From: Leucocoprinus leucothites
Taxonomy: Eukaryota; Basidiomycota; Agaricomycetes; Agaricales; Agaricaceae
Reading direction: 5' to 3'
Length of the DNA: 64,000 nucleotides
NCBI GenBank assembly: GCA_013368445.1
Contig: JAACJO010000048.1
Span: 1-64,000 of the forward strand
The position numbers were made by a program, and so were the translations under genes. Shown here in pieces: positions 23,347-36,079 of the stretch (position 1 is the first letter of the stretch; each line of letters begins with the position of its first letter). The notes beneath the pieces were generated by a model. It was not told the origin of the DNA. It did no database searches and saw nothing but the letters and a program-made list of their open reading frames with translations.

Positions 23347-23639
23347 GGATGCCCAACCAGATTCATTTCCCACCACTCAGGAGGCTAGTGCCTGACATTT
23401 GGTCTCTCCCAATTAGGCATCAATGCCATCAGGGACCAGCTGCTGGTTGTTTGTGCACTGCTGTTTCGGACAGTGAACTCATGTATCTCCACAAATACTT
23501 GATTGATTTTCCTCATTTTTTGAGTACTTGTATATATTATACAATATAGTACATAAAGCTAGCCTTATATATGAAATTTCTAGTCAGTCTCTTACCACAC
23601 CCTCCCTCCTCTCCCACTATAAATGCAGTGAGAGGAGGA
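23347..23639 (+). repeat. Left arm of a 0.3-kb inverted repeat
   Basis: About 293 bp repeated in inverted orientation at 24582-24876 at roughly 85% identity by eye. Landmarks are TTTCCCACCACTCAGGAGGC, ATATATTATACAATAT and CTCTTACCACACCCTC. The outer half looks like the end of a protein-coding sequence in both arms (SQLGINAIRDQ). The two arms enclose about 940 bp with no coding frame. Confidence 0.75.
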
Positions 23640-24581
23640 TGTTCCAGAAGCTTGAAGCCCAAATACAGTTCCATACAACATCTAAAGATATATTTACATT
23701 GACTCAAGCACACTGCATTGGATTCTATAATGCGGATGAATGGATAGATGGCATTCTCCCTGTTTGATATGGCTCCCCAGAGAGTGAGGTCCCTCAACCT
23801 GCCTTGTTGCTACTACAAGTCCAGAGCTATGTAGGTACATACCCTTGAGGATACCCATGTCACTTAAAGTGTCCCATCATGCTTGACCTATCGCTCTACA
23901 CCAGAGTAATCAATGAGAATAAATCATAAAACTTGACAGTATTTCATAAATAGGTCAGTGAATACAAGATATATACCTATGAGAAAAACCCTCTAATATA
24001 TGCTTCTATCTCCATACAGATGGGAAGAAACCGCTTGAGAATCGGTCCAGATACAGCCGAGTTATTGCAGGATGAGTCAAGTACATCATGCAAACACTCA
24101 TAATCTCATCTGCTCTTCATGATCAAATAGCCTGTACATAGTTTTTTCCTCATATCTATCCACGTTCTGGACTGTTTCCAAAGTGGTTTCTTGTAAGTTG
24201 TAGTAAATGCTATATCCTCCAAGGTTATATAATTGGACTTGGATGTAGCCTTTATAGCAGCAGTGCAGGATAATAATATTCATCCAAATGTACTAGGAAA
24301 TCACTGCCAGCTTTGGGAGATTCTATATTGAAGGAGCCCAGGGTGGGGACATACTACTGGCATGTATCATGTATATATGCCATCTGCATGCAGTATATAT
24401 AGTGTTGCCTCTACCTGGTCACCAGTGAAAAGGCATACAGTGAGAGATGGTCCAAATATGTGCATTTAAGGTTAATTGACCCTTCAGCACATGTATACAG
24501 GCATTTGTACACTATAGAATACATCTTGAGAGCCATATAAATCGTTCTCTGTAGGGTTTAATGGTGGATATTGACTGGACA
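23640..24581. other. Non-coding centre between inverted arms
   Basis: AT-rich, with only short frames and no recognisable domain. Confidence 0.35.
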
Positions 24582-24876
24582 CCCTTCTCTCACTGCGTTT
24601 ACAGCAAGGGAGGATGAGGGTGTGGTAAGAGATTGACTTGAAATTTCATATATAAAGCTAGCTTTATTTAATATATTGTATAATATATGCAAGTACTCAA
24701 AAAATGACGAAAATCGGTCAAGTGTTTGTGAAGATATGTGAGTTCACTGTCTGAAACAGTGGTGCATGGACAGCCAGTGGCTGGTCCCTGATGGCATTGA
24801 TGCCTAATTGGGAGAGACTGAATGTCAGGCAATAGCCTCCTGAGTGGTGGGAAATGAGTCTGGTTGGGCACATCAT
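24582..24876 (-). repeat. Right arm of the 0.3-kb inverted repeat
   Basis: Reverse-orientation partner of 23347-23639. Its minus-strand 85-codon ORF (24975-24718) ends ...SQLGINAIRDQPLAVHAPLF..., closer to intact than the left arm's version. A fold-back element or a segmental inverted duplication of a gene end would both fit; no target duplication was found. Confidence 0.75.
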
Positions 24877-25394
24877 CAGGGAGAATCTGATCACATGCAA
24901 ACCTACCCTAAACTTATATGCAATTAAATCACGTCTCCTACCTCTTTGTGTTTTCTGCTCATACTTCCACAACACAAATCCTAGTATATAGACCCTGCCA
25001 TGTCCAACAATAGACCTTGTATGATATTCAAATTCTCTGATTTATTTAATCAATGTATTCGTCATCTGTAGGCTTCCTGGCACTTTTAATCAAGCTGTTA
25101 CTGACACATTAATTGTACAGTCTTCCGAAAGTAATGCAAGAAATAAAACCGAGAAGTCAGGTACAACTTCAAGTAATATCCAACCCTCTTCCTCAGTATC
25201 TCCACCACGTATCTATCTAGTTCCAGCATGCGACTGATGATGGATTTCTCAAGTTAGCTTCTTCAGTGCAGGCAAGTCTAGCTCTTGCTGCTAGGGCCAA
25301 ATGATTATACATTACCTAGTCTTTCTCAAAGGCTCGACTGGTAAGTTCTTCCACTGCTACTGCATGCCATTATTTCCCAATCCATTTATCTAGG

Positions 25395-28300
25395 GCTATG
25401 CTCTAAACCCAGATGGTAGTGTCCAAGATGCTCGTAAAATCCTGTGGTGTGACGTCAATGAGCAGATACCTTTAGACCCAGTGAGTACATTGACCACCCC
25501 TGTTCCCCACAACCCCCATATTATAATCAACCCCCAAATTCCACCCTCCATGAGGCTGGTTCTCACCCTGAATTTCCACACCTTCATCTAATCATCCTAT
25601 TCTTCACTAGGGCTGTGCTGTGAATGCAGGTGGTACTCTGAAGGATCCTGGTCAGAATGGGTTTCATGACCCCGATGATGATGTGCCTTCGAATATGGTA
25701 CAGCTTATGCCTGCTCTTGCCTCTGACATTCATGATTTTATTGGCTTGGTGGAATGTCTGACACTATTAAAAGCCTTTCCCTGTACCAAAACCCACAAGA
25801 ACCCCCAGAAAGTCCTCTTGAAGTACCTCTCAGTTCCTGAATCTATATCTTGATCTGGAGGCAGCTGATGATAATGACAACAATGATGAGAATGAAGAAG
25901 AGGGTGATGACAGTGAGTGGAGTTAGGCCTTTTCAGCACCCATCTTTTCTCATTCCTACCCAATGTAGGATTTGTTATTTATGATCAAGATCTTGTGGAA
26001 GATGTGAGCGGCCATGCTCGAAGGAATTTGGAGGACGATGGGTGTGATGGATTCCTGGCTGGGTTCAAAAAGAGATGGGTGTCTAGTCATCGTACCCAGA
26101 AATCAGATGATGGACTCAGAGTGATTCAATTGGGGAACTTTCATTACATGGAGGACCAAATACCCCCAAAAGAGGGGGACTGGGAGCTTTGGGAGGTGCC
26201 TGTTAGGGTATGTACCTTCGGTTAGGAGTCATAATAATACCTGAAGTTTTTTTTTACAGCTTGGATCCGAGTACTTAACTGTGAAACGGATTTTTGAGTG
26301 CATGTTTGGAATGCTCAATGATCCCCTGGCATTTATGAAGTTTTGGGCACCTTGGAGTGCCTTTGCACATAAAGAGGGACTAGGCCATGTGTATATTGAA
26401 GCCTGGGAATGGGCAGATGCCGTTGCGGTCTGCAAGAGAATGCCAGGTGTGAGGTGGTGGGAAATTCAGGCAATTACATTCTTGGAGGGGATGAACTTGC
26501 TGAATTTTCGAAGGCCTCAGTTTACCCCTGAAGTAGGGAATTGGGTCCGACTTAAAACATGACCATACTTCAACAATTTAGCCTATGTTCCATGTGTCGA
26601 TGAGAAAACCCAATACCTTGATATTGTATTAGTTCCCCACATCTGTTACTTTTCCAAATCATCCCCACTTCAACTTCCCAGAAGTAGGGTGTTACCTGCT
26701 CTATTCAACCCCAATAGTGCTATCGCCACCTCTGGCTCAGAGAACCTTTTTGTTGATGACTCAAATACAATGCTTACCCACTTCAAGTATTGCCAAGAAT
26801 ATAGAGACACTACCCACTGCTATTATCACTATCACTATTGTTTTGACTCCTCTAGTTTCCTTCTCACCACTGTTTCACCCACTGATTACCATCACATCCC
26901 TGTCTATCCTTTGGTTGATGAAATATGCTTGTTTTTGAACTCACCAGTAATCCCATCACCCACCAAACTCTGGCTATTTTGTGCAGCAGCTGCAAGAGAG
27001 CTCAAGGAGAGAGACCATGTGAAAGTTGTGGGCATGACACATGCTGGCTCTATTGGCGTCATGAAAGCTTTGACTCCAACTCATGCCTATGTGTATTTGT
27101 TGGGGTCTCTTGAGACTGTTTACCTCCCTTTAAACCTTCTTCGGAGGTATTTCAAGGTTGGGGATCTTGTCTGTGTTACTTCGGGACCAGATTTGGGGTA
27201 TATTGGATTCATAGTTCATATTAATGAAAAAGAATTTACTGCAACAGTTTATAAGCCTTTCTGTTTTGTAAGTTTCTCTCTATTATATCAGGGATATTCA
27301 GTTAATGACCACTTGAAGCTGAAGCCAGTCACTGTTCCTATCCTGTTCATCTAGTTCTCTTTTATTGTTCCTCAATCAGGGAAAATACCTCGTGATCCTA
27401 ACACAAATGTCAAAATTGCCAAGATGCAAGACTCCAGGTTTGATCATTTGGAGAAGCTCTCAGTGATTGTCACCAAAGGCCCATTCAAGGGCTGTTTTGG
27501 CACTGTGATATCTGTCTCTCAGTTAGGAATTGTGCAAATTGAAATGCTCACAATGTCCATTCATACCAGCAAGCTGCAGCAAGTCAAAATCCAGAGCTTG
27601 GCCCCAAACTGTACATTGACTCTTTATGTACATGACCAGACACCCTTCTCATTTTCTGAAAGAGACGAGGATGAGTGGTATCAGGTCAACAAAGATAATG
27701 TACTTGAGTACACTGCTTGTTTTGTCCCAAACTTCAAATCTCTCCTCCCTTCTTGTAATCATCCAAAGATGCCAGAACCGGAGGCCCCGAGACCCCTTGA
27801 TGATGAAAATAGTCTTTGGGTCCCTGGTGCTATGGACAAAAACTTCCCCCAACTGCTGCCTGAACAACCTCTTATCCATGAGCATTCCCCACTTCCCATT
27901 GTTATGATCCAAGCAGCATTAGCTGTGAAATCGTTAATTTTGATGATATAGTCAATATATTGGGTGACTGTATAGGCATTAAGGAACCCTACTGTAAGAC
28001 CCTAATGTAACACACACACCCACGAAAACACAGCACATTCACAAAACAACCATTAATGATCAAGAGTAACAAGAGGCTACAGGATGATGTTGAGACTTGG
28101 TGAACGCAGTCAGGATGTGTACCCTATGACCCTTTGTGATCTTAGCCTGTAACCTGGGTATTGATCTGGTCGAAGTCTTTCTCGAAAGAACAATGACAGA
28201 CTAACTAATCAGAGATCAAAGGCTTAGCCTTCTGATCTGGACAGGCACTTGTGCACATTCATGGAAATCCTATCTTTTTAAACATCGCTACAGCAGAAGT

Positions 28301-29700
28301 AGACCCTTTCGTGAAAGATGGAGAAATTCCGCATGGGCACTGAATGACCCACTGGATTATAGAACCAGATTAGTGGAAACTAACAGGATGTGTCAGCACT
28401 TGACTATTGACTAGTAGACATTGTTACAGTCAGGAACGAGCTTTCGCAGAATAAGACAACCATCAGCAGTGATAGAGATCTCATGATATCAGAGGAGCAG
28501 GAGTAAGCATGCCTTTGTGAAAGGACATGTCAGCACTTAAACCCCAAAGAAAACCCAGAGATACTCCTATTGGACAACCTTTCAATAAATCTTTTTTTAT
28601 TATCAACAATGTGTACACATCATCCATGTAATTACTCCTTTAGTACTTTCGCAAAACCAATATAAACCTTTCTCGAGCATATAGTCTAGCAAGGAATCTC
28701 ACCTGCTAAAGGCTATGCTTAGAGACTGTCCCACACAACATATCTGAGTGAGTAGTAAAAAGTGTATTGAGTGCCCTTCGGTCATAGACCATTAAAGAAT
28801 TGGAAAATACCTTTTGAGAAAGAACATTACTGCGAGATTCATATAAGTTCAGAGTGTGAAGAAGTCTGGAAAAGACTTATAAGCTGTATATTGCATCTAG
28901 TATCCAGGAGTGGTGCTAGTCAGTGTCAGTTGTATTGTGATAGTGCCAAGTGTTAGCAAAGGTGATGATTTGCGAATACCAGTCTATTACACTTCTGCAT
29001 TCTAAGGGATTTGTAGTTGTGCAGCATCACACAACAGGGTTCGTTGAGTGTCTTTCACAAGCTGGTCATTCCATTACAAACTGGTCTACAGACAACTCCC
29101 ATTATCTTTCATTGTCAATCTTTGCGCTTTCATGAAACATCTTTCTTTATTGATTAACCTCCCACGAACTTGTATTGAGTTTAGGAGTGTTGGTTGTTAT
29201 TGTTATTAATGTTACCTATCATTCCCTATCTGACTACATTCCCTTTATTACATTAACAATCACATTTCTGCCTCTTTACCATGGATTGCTGAGTTACTCA
29301 TTGCATCTCAGCTACATCCTTTTGGCTCTCCCATCTTCCACAGCTTGGGAGATTTGGCTCTCTCAAAGTTGTTGTATGCAGTGCATCAGTGTTTGAAGAG
29401 GGTCTTTGGGATGACAGCATCGGCTTTTTCAAGAGTATTGAGGAGGACAAAATATGTGTCTTCTTTCCACTGCCGATTTCAAGGTTGCTTTCTGTTTCCT
29501 ACCAATACATTGAACCATGCCCTCCCATGGCAGATGGGCAACTTGTTTACTGCCTTGAGGAGGGGAAATTCTGGGGGAAGTGCTATCGGATCGAAGAGTA
29601 TTCAGACAATATATCTGGGGTAACAGCAATTAAAGGTCCCCAAAAAGGTAAAGTTATTCGTCATGTCCTAACTCGTATGCTTGCTCTCACTTCAGGTTAA
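25395..29700 (+). pseudogene. Spt5-like gene (NGN and KOW domains), degenerate
   Basis: Exons in order: GYALNPDGSVQDARKILWCD (25395); GCAVNAGGTLKDPGQNGF (25615); an acidic stretch AADDNDNNDENEEEGDD (about 25860); LEDDGCDGFLAGFKKRW (about 26020); an NGN-like domain GLGHVYIEAWEWADAVAVCK (26380) followed by PEVGNWVRLKT (26530); KOW-like segments KERDHVKVVGMTHAGSIGVM (27007), YFKVGDLVCVTSGPDLGYIG (27150) and EKLSVIVTKGPFKGCFGTVI (27450); and a C-terminal block to LTRMLALTSG (29697). Spt5 is the conserved transcription elongation factor that clamps RNA polymerase II; this is a divergent paralogue, not the housekeeping copy. A TGA cuts the first KOW region at about 26560, and about 1.2 kb of foreign-looking DNA lies before the last exon. 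The first exon and the exact introns are uncertain. Confidence 0.6.
27993..29170. repeat. Non-coding insert in the Spt5-like gene, possible solo LTR
   Basis: The coding-like text stops at about 27990, where TGTAAGACCCTAATGTAACA begins. Nothing coding follows until an acceptor CTTCCACAG at about 29341. The left end resembles TGTAA-type LTR starts, and ATAAATC with T-rich sequence near 28585 would suit an LTR. I did not find a matching right end, so a very long intron or other insertion is possible. Confidence 0.3.
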
Positions 29701-30566
29701 ATTATTTCACTCTGTATCTTGTAGCAATCTACCTCTGGATGATCAGTAGCTAGCAATAGATTTTGGGCTTGTATATCTTGGTCCATTGCTCTCTGTACTT
29801 CTGACCCAGCCATGTATAGCAACTAATCCCATAAGCATTCAGTCTTGAAAGCCTTGTGACATTCTGTTGGGATGGGCATCCGAATGTGTCCTTTATTACT
29901 TAAAGCAAGTCCATTTTGAATGGGACAGATTTCCTTAAGCACTTGGTAATGTTAGCACAACGTTAACACTTTGTCAAGCTGACAGCAATGATGCACACAT
30001 GATCAGCCTGCCCTAAAGCTGAGGCCCTCATGTGCCACCCATTGCGCTCAAACAGCTTCTCTCCTCTACATGACAGTGTAGAGTAGACATAACTTCCTTT
30101 GTAATTTGTCTGTATTTGATATGTAAAATGTGCACACAGCCTCCATCAGCATTCTCACTTATTTCTTTTTCATAAGAACCTATATTACACATTCAGCCTG
30201 AGGGGCTGGCATGTCTTCTCGAGAAGATTGAGTCAGTTTGAAAAATACCAGGAGATCAGAACACAAAACTTGGTTGTGGGACATCTCTCATGGAGACAAC
30301 AGGCTCTCCTGCCAGTGTAATCCAGCTGTAAACATTTATTGACTTACCAAGTTTGCTGTCAGTCTTCCATGATAACTCCTCAAAACTAAGTGTACCATCA
30401 GACAGTGGCCATAAATCTCCATGACACACTTCAATACATCCTTAGGACATCATCCCTTTATTACCATGGGGAATTGTCTCTTGGAGCAATTTGTAGTTTG
30501 TAACTATAGCGTTGTAGAGGTTCTTTGACATATGGATATAATGTCAAGTGGAGTGCTAGCTAGGTA
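29701..30566. other. Spacer
   Basis: No gene, RNA or repeat that I can support. Confidence 0.4.
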
Positions 30567-30576
30567 GCTAGAATGT

Positions 30577-32159
30577 AACCTCTAACGAATTCGAGGGGAA
30601 GTATGAGAAATTGATGAGGATTTATGTAATTACTGCTGAATAATGCGAAATGTGCGATGGAACTAAATGCTGTTTTATTTACTTTGGGAAATTCTCGAAC
30701 ACTGTACTAGGATCCTGACTAAGTGCACAGTTTGCAACTCTTAGTTGACTGCTATAGCTAAGATCTTTTATCCTGAGGCTGTCTCTGTCTCCCTCTAAGG
30801 TCAACTGGACCTTGTCTATAATCACCCACTCAGTCACACACTGGCACTGGTGTAGTCTATATGCTTTAACTACAAGCTCTCTTAGCTTGGTAGCTACTTT
30901 GCTGTGACGCTAGGTCGAACTCGAGACATCTTGGGATATTTCTTAGATTGACTAGTAGGAGTCTTTCCTGTTAGAGTTCTCTTAGAAGGTTGATCACTTA
31001 TTCACTCAACAAATGCTTAGTTTGTGGTCTGCACACCCTATAGCACTACGGAGGCGTAGGATTCCTTGCCTATCCGCATGCTGTTGGGCCCTTTTTATAT
31101 TATTTGAGAGATACGAAAATAGACGAAATATTCTAGAAAGAAATAGGTATGACTCGAAATTGACTAATAGAAATTGACTGAATTGTCCTGGATTCAACTG
31201 GGTATACTTTTACGATGCGATGCTGACTGGTAGGTCCGTTCGATCACTAGGTTGTTGTATGGGTAGCGGAGTAGCTACCACGCAGGTTTCTTTCATTAAT
31301 CCTTTTTTAATCATGGGTAAGCATTTTGGCTGTGATATTTTCTTTAACCGAGGACCCCTGACACGTCAATGTGACCATCGGTTTGCTTTGGCCAGTACAG
31401 TTGGATGACTGAGCAGTGCAGAAATGATGTAGCTAAGCAGTGGGGTAGCTAGGTTCCTGTCTTGTACAAGTGGAAAATGTGGATCGTTGTCTGTTAACCA
31501 GTCTGTTGGTTCTTCTGATCCAGTTCTAGACCTTGGTCCTTATTTTTAGATCGTTTGAATCATTCTCGGCACGGAGGTTTCCCTCGAGTCCTAAAGCGGT
31601 AATTCGGAGATGCGGTGTCCTGAAGTCAAGGGTTCAAATCCCTGGAACAGTTCACAACAGTGGACAGCTGTACTAGATTACCAGTCTCGCCTGCCGTATT
31701 GGTTGACCATATTACTTCTTAGTAAGTAGCTTTGTAGCTACACCGCTAATGCACTATAGGGCTCTTAGGCATAGCATTATTCTTTTATAATACTAAGTGT
31801 GAAATCACAAAAATATTAGTATTTCTTGTTTATTTTCGGTTTTCGCGTCACAGTGTCATTTCTCACATCAGCCAACTGACTTAGTTGGGACTAGTATGTG
31901 GACCTCCCCAGGTTTATCAAGGCAGAACATAAGCTCCTACTTGTAGTATTTAATTGACATGATTTTCTGGTCGCTACTACTTCCCTTTGGTTAAGGCAAG
32001 TCCTTATTTGTTGGAACTTTTCTTTACTAACCATGGCTAGCTAATCAGTAAAATACCAGTGCTTGACAACTTTGGGTAGGCCTCATGAGTCTACTTCTAA
32101 ATTCCATATCTGTAAGTAGAACCTCTTTTGTAATTCCATATCAAGTAGCTGACCTAGTT
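30577..32159. mobile_element. Candidate insertion flanked by 10-bp direct repeats
   Basis: The 10-bp word GCTAGAATGT occurs at 30567-30576 and 32160-32169. The 1583 bp between has more CpG than the flanks, many GTAGCT words (about 31260-31450, 31720-31740, 32146) and no long ORF. It could be a large solo LTR (TGTAACCTC start, 5-bp TAGAA duplication) or a DNA element with a longer duplication. TIRs are not evident. Confidence 0.3.
31575..31655 (+). other. tRNA-Ser/Leu-like promoter boxes (pseudo-tRNA or SINE head)
   Basis: CTCGAGTCCTAAAGCGG resembles the D-arm (A box) of a long-variable-arm tRNA, and 55 bp on GGGTTCAAATCCC fits the B box GGTTCRANNCC. No acceptor stem pairs around it and the anticodon stem is poor, so this is not a working tRNA. 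Confidence 0.3.
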
Positions 32160-32457
32160 GCTAGAATGTGCCAACCTTTGATTACTCAAAGGTAATCCCT
32201 CTGGTATGGCAGACTCTTTCAAGTCCTCAAATAGAGTTTTCAGTGCCTAGACCTAGTGGGTTGTGCCTGCCCTATTCCAGTATCAAATCACTGCCTCAGT
32301 GCTACCCCAGTAGTTCACCACTTTTCGGCTGGATAAACATCAGATTACCAGGTGACTGTGATCAGTGATGCTGCTCTCAGCTTATAGCTGAATTTATTGC
32401 CTTGGCTAGGGACATAAACTTTCCTCAATACCCAAACCAAAGAAACTTCCAGCTGGG

Positions 32458-35400
32458 ATGATTGACGCTGACAGAGGACAACCCAGTGAGTGGACCAAAC
32501 ATGAAGTTCAAGTCCTGGCGGGTCCCAGCATTCCTCAAGAAGAGATGACCAAGGAGGCAAAATTGGCCAGGGTAGAACAAAAGGACAAAGAGGAGGAAGG
32601 GGCTGAGCATGAGGGTTCAGAGGCTGTGAAAGAAGAAAAGTCATCAGCTCATCAACAGGGAGGCTTATCTCCTGTCCACTTGTGCCCCTCTGTCTAACTT
32701 CTTTCATTAGATGATGTCTGCTAAGATGGAAATGTTCCCAACTGACCTTTTAAGGCAAATCCAAACAGAGATACTCACTTGGGAGTATGACGAGGACGTC
32801 AACTGCCCATGTGTGGGCTGTGATCTCAAACTCAGTCAGAATCTTGTGAGAAAACTAGAATACCGCAATCAGCATCCTACTCATTATCACTGCCTGGAAT
32901 GCTTCCATTCCAGACCTGTCTGCTTTTTATGTATCAAGGAGCAGCACACCAAACACCCATTCCATTGCATCCAGAAGTGGACAGGAACTTATTTCACAAA
33001 AGCATCACTCTATGACCTTGATTTTGCCATTTATTTGGGACACAATGGTAATGCCTACCCGCTGAATGCAGGGTCCACCGTGGATTTCACCATTGTCCAT
33101 ACCAACAGAATCCATGATCGGTGCATCAGGTTTTGCATTTGCTCTCCATGGGAGGGCAACACCTACAACCATCTACTTCAACTCATACATCACCGACTTT
33201 TTCCTCCTACATCAAAGAGCCCTTGTACAGCATTTACCTTTGAGGTTCTTGAAGATTTCCATTGTCATTCCCTCAGTGGGAAAAGCTTGGCATATGACTA
33301 CTATGAGACTTTGAAGATGCACACTGATGCTGTTTTCCCACATCATATTAAGGTTTGTCTCCTTGAAGAATGATCTTTGTCTTGTTCCACTCATACAAAC
33401 TAGGATTGCTATCCTGCAATGTTGATTGCTATGTGGCTCTGGTGTCACTTATCACTATGATGGTGGTCAGGTCAAGAGCATGGGATTGACTCAATTCTGT
33501 CTCACCAATGCCCAACCTCTCTTGTATTTTGCTGCCCAGCATGTCCTGAGATTGGATTCAATGTTGAGAAGGAGGACATCTCTCTCACTTCTGAAGATAA
33601 TGCATAAGCAATAGTCTCTTGCAAGATTCCTGACCTAACTTTTGTGTAGACATATCTATACCTTGTTCATTTCTACTGATGGAAACTTCCATCTTCAGTG
33701 TAAGTGGAAGAATGATGATCCCAATGATATTGCCTTGAATGCAGGCAATGCTTACTTTGTTGAGAATGCTGCTTACAAAACATACATGAAACAAGTTGAG
33801 AAGTTGAGCAACATTTGTATCCTGTCCTCCATTGTGTGCATCATTTGGACTCAAACAATCCCAGAAAACCACCTGCGCAAAACTGAAAGCAGTTTGCTAT
33901 CAGGACTGTGCTAAGTTCAAGGATGCGGTTGTTTCAGGAGTTGTAGGAATCCAATGTCTTTGGCACCAGACCTGGTTAGCTCAGGGGATGGTGGACCTTG
34001 TTAAGGGAGAAGTGTGAGTTCATATCGCCCCTTCTTCAATATGAGACTAATTTGTTGTAGTTTTGCCAGGACAGATTATGCACTTGCACATGCTCTTGGG
34101 ATGGAAGCCATGAAGTATCCCTGGATCTTACTCAGCTACAATGTCTGGTGTCAGTATAGCATCAATATTGAAGAACACTTTTCCAAACATTTTAAACTGC
34201 TCTTACAAACAATCAAAGACATGAAGGGCACAATCCCCAAGATACACATGTGAGGCCACAATGTAAAGTGTCAGATTCATCACTCTTTTTATTATAAACC
34301 ACACACCAGCATGTTGTGCAGCAAGAGGATCAAAAGCATATGGTCCAAACAAAACCATGCAGCAGATTCAACAAAGGAACTAAACGAGGGTCATTGTCAT
34401 GATTTGTTGGATGATTTCAATTGATATTGGAACTGGTGTAAAATAATTCAAATTGGTATGCTAGCCCTTAATCTCCATGGTATCCACTGACTATCATTAG
34501 GGCATTCCTTGAGTCGACAGGCTAGGCAATGGTACAAGGAGCTTCAACAGCAGCAAAAAGCATTTGATGGCTTCTCACAGGCCATGCTGGAATGAATTAT
34601 TGATGAGTGGCAGTCTCATATGGATGCAGCGAAATCTAACCCTTCGATGTTTGAAGTCAAGGATCAAGGTTTGTCTTCTTCTCTTGTCATATACTCAATC
34701 TGATCCATTGTCAGCACCCTTGCAGGTCAAGGCATACACAGAGCTTGTTGAAGCAGAGTTGGATCAAGATTTTGGCATCACCAGCCTAGTTCTGTGGGGT
34801 TTAGAGCTCGAGGATATGCTGTGTGTTACTTAATATTTTCCCCTTGTATCCATGTTCATTTCATACCTGTTCTAGCTCAAACCCAGCTCACAAAAGCCTC
34901 ATGGTTGATGATGGTGAGGACATCGAAGAAACCCCCTTAGTTGATCTGCTGTGTGATTGGCAAGATCAGCAGTCAGAGATGTTTCCTCAGATTCAGTCTT
35001 TCCTTCCACTGATCAACAAAGATCTTCTACTAGAGACTAAACTTTTCTTACCCTCTGTATTTTCAGCTACTGAGCGTGATGAGTATGGTCTCTGTGGAGC
35101 TGCTAAAGCTGAGCTCCTCCTTCAAAGAGGTCATATTTTTGATGTACTTCACGTGATACATGATTGAATTCATCATAGGGATCATCTGATGATTCAGAGA
35201 AAGGTTGGAGGCTTGGGATATGATAAGAAGACGGTTCGTGGAGCCAAAGCTGAAGTTGAGGAACAATTATCATATCTACTTGGGCATTATCAGAAAGTCT
35301 ACAAGGTCCTCAAAAATCTGAATTTGTTGGATGACTTGGCACCTTTAACTGATGAAGACCTTTGGGTAAAGAGTCCCTTTGAAACCCATCAGACTGGTGA

Positions 35401-36018
35401 TTCATCAGTGCAGAATCCCTGGTATTGGTCCATTGGAAAGCCTCAGTCAATTACCCTTGACGCTTGGATGATTGAAGGTGAGTCTGATTTGTTTCAGCTG
35501 ATTTCTACCTCAATTTACATGCTTACAGTTGAGCACACACACTGGTTTCGCGAACACTCCTTGATCATCTTCATGAAGAGCTTGATATCTTGAATGAAGA
35601 GTTCCATTGCTCAAAGAAATCATTTACCAAAATGCAGATTGTGTGGGAGCAAATGGCACAGATGGTCAAAGATAAGCCAGGACTTGCAGCATATGCTCAC
35701 CATCATGCAGCAATGTTTGATCGTATGGCAGCTGATATAGAGACAGAGTGGCAGGAGGCTTCACAGTGGCTCCCTACCAGGTGCAAAGCAAATGAACAGA
35801 TAGTGAGTCAGTTGTTCACCTTTAGGCATGCTATGATGTTCCTTATGTGCAGGTTTTGCTATAATATATTGAATGTGGTGATGGAAAGTGTCTTTGCTGC
35901 ACCAGGTGCACACATTGTTCTTACAAATACATATGATATTTTTAGACTTAATCAAGTTGACATTGATCCTGTTGATATGTACAAGACTCTGCTAGTATAT
36001 GAGATATTCAAACATTAG
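32458..36018 (+). pseudogene. KDZ-family transposase (CxC2-like Cys cluster), degenerate
   Basis: A Glu/Lys-rich possible leader (32458-32697) precedes the clear exon 32711-33351. That exon has a Cys cluster CPCVGCDLKL...YHCLECFHSRPVCFLCIKEQ, as in the CxC2-like domain of KDZ transposases, then WTGTYFTKASLYDLDF. After a short intron follow GQEHGIDSILSHQ and CPACPEIGFN (about 33560), LFISTDGNFHLQ (33662), a CASFGLKQ...GVVGIQCLWHQTW segment (33832-33960), YPWILLSYNVWCQYS (34117), then YDKKTVRGAKAEVEEQLSYL (35222) and KDKPGLAAYAHHHAAMFDRM (35670). Conserved acidic residues such as the Asp of STDGN remain, but frames change often and several stops occur. KDZ (Kyakuja-Dileera-Zisupton) elements are known from Agaricomycetes. 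TIRs were not identified; the satellite at 36.1 kb may be subterminal. Confidence 0.75.
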
Positions 36019-36079
36019 AGGTACATCAAGGAATGAGCTATGAAACCACCAATTCAGAAATATACATTATGACTGACCC

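Noticed and set aside
31575..31655. Functional tRNA gene
   Set aside because: A and B boxes are present, but acceptor and anticodon stems do not pair.
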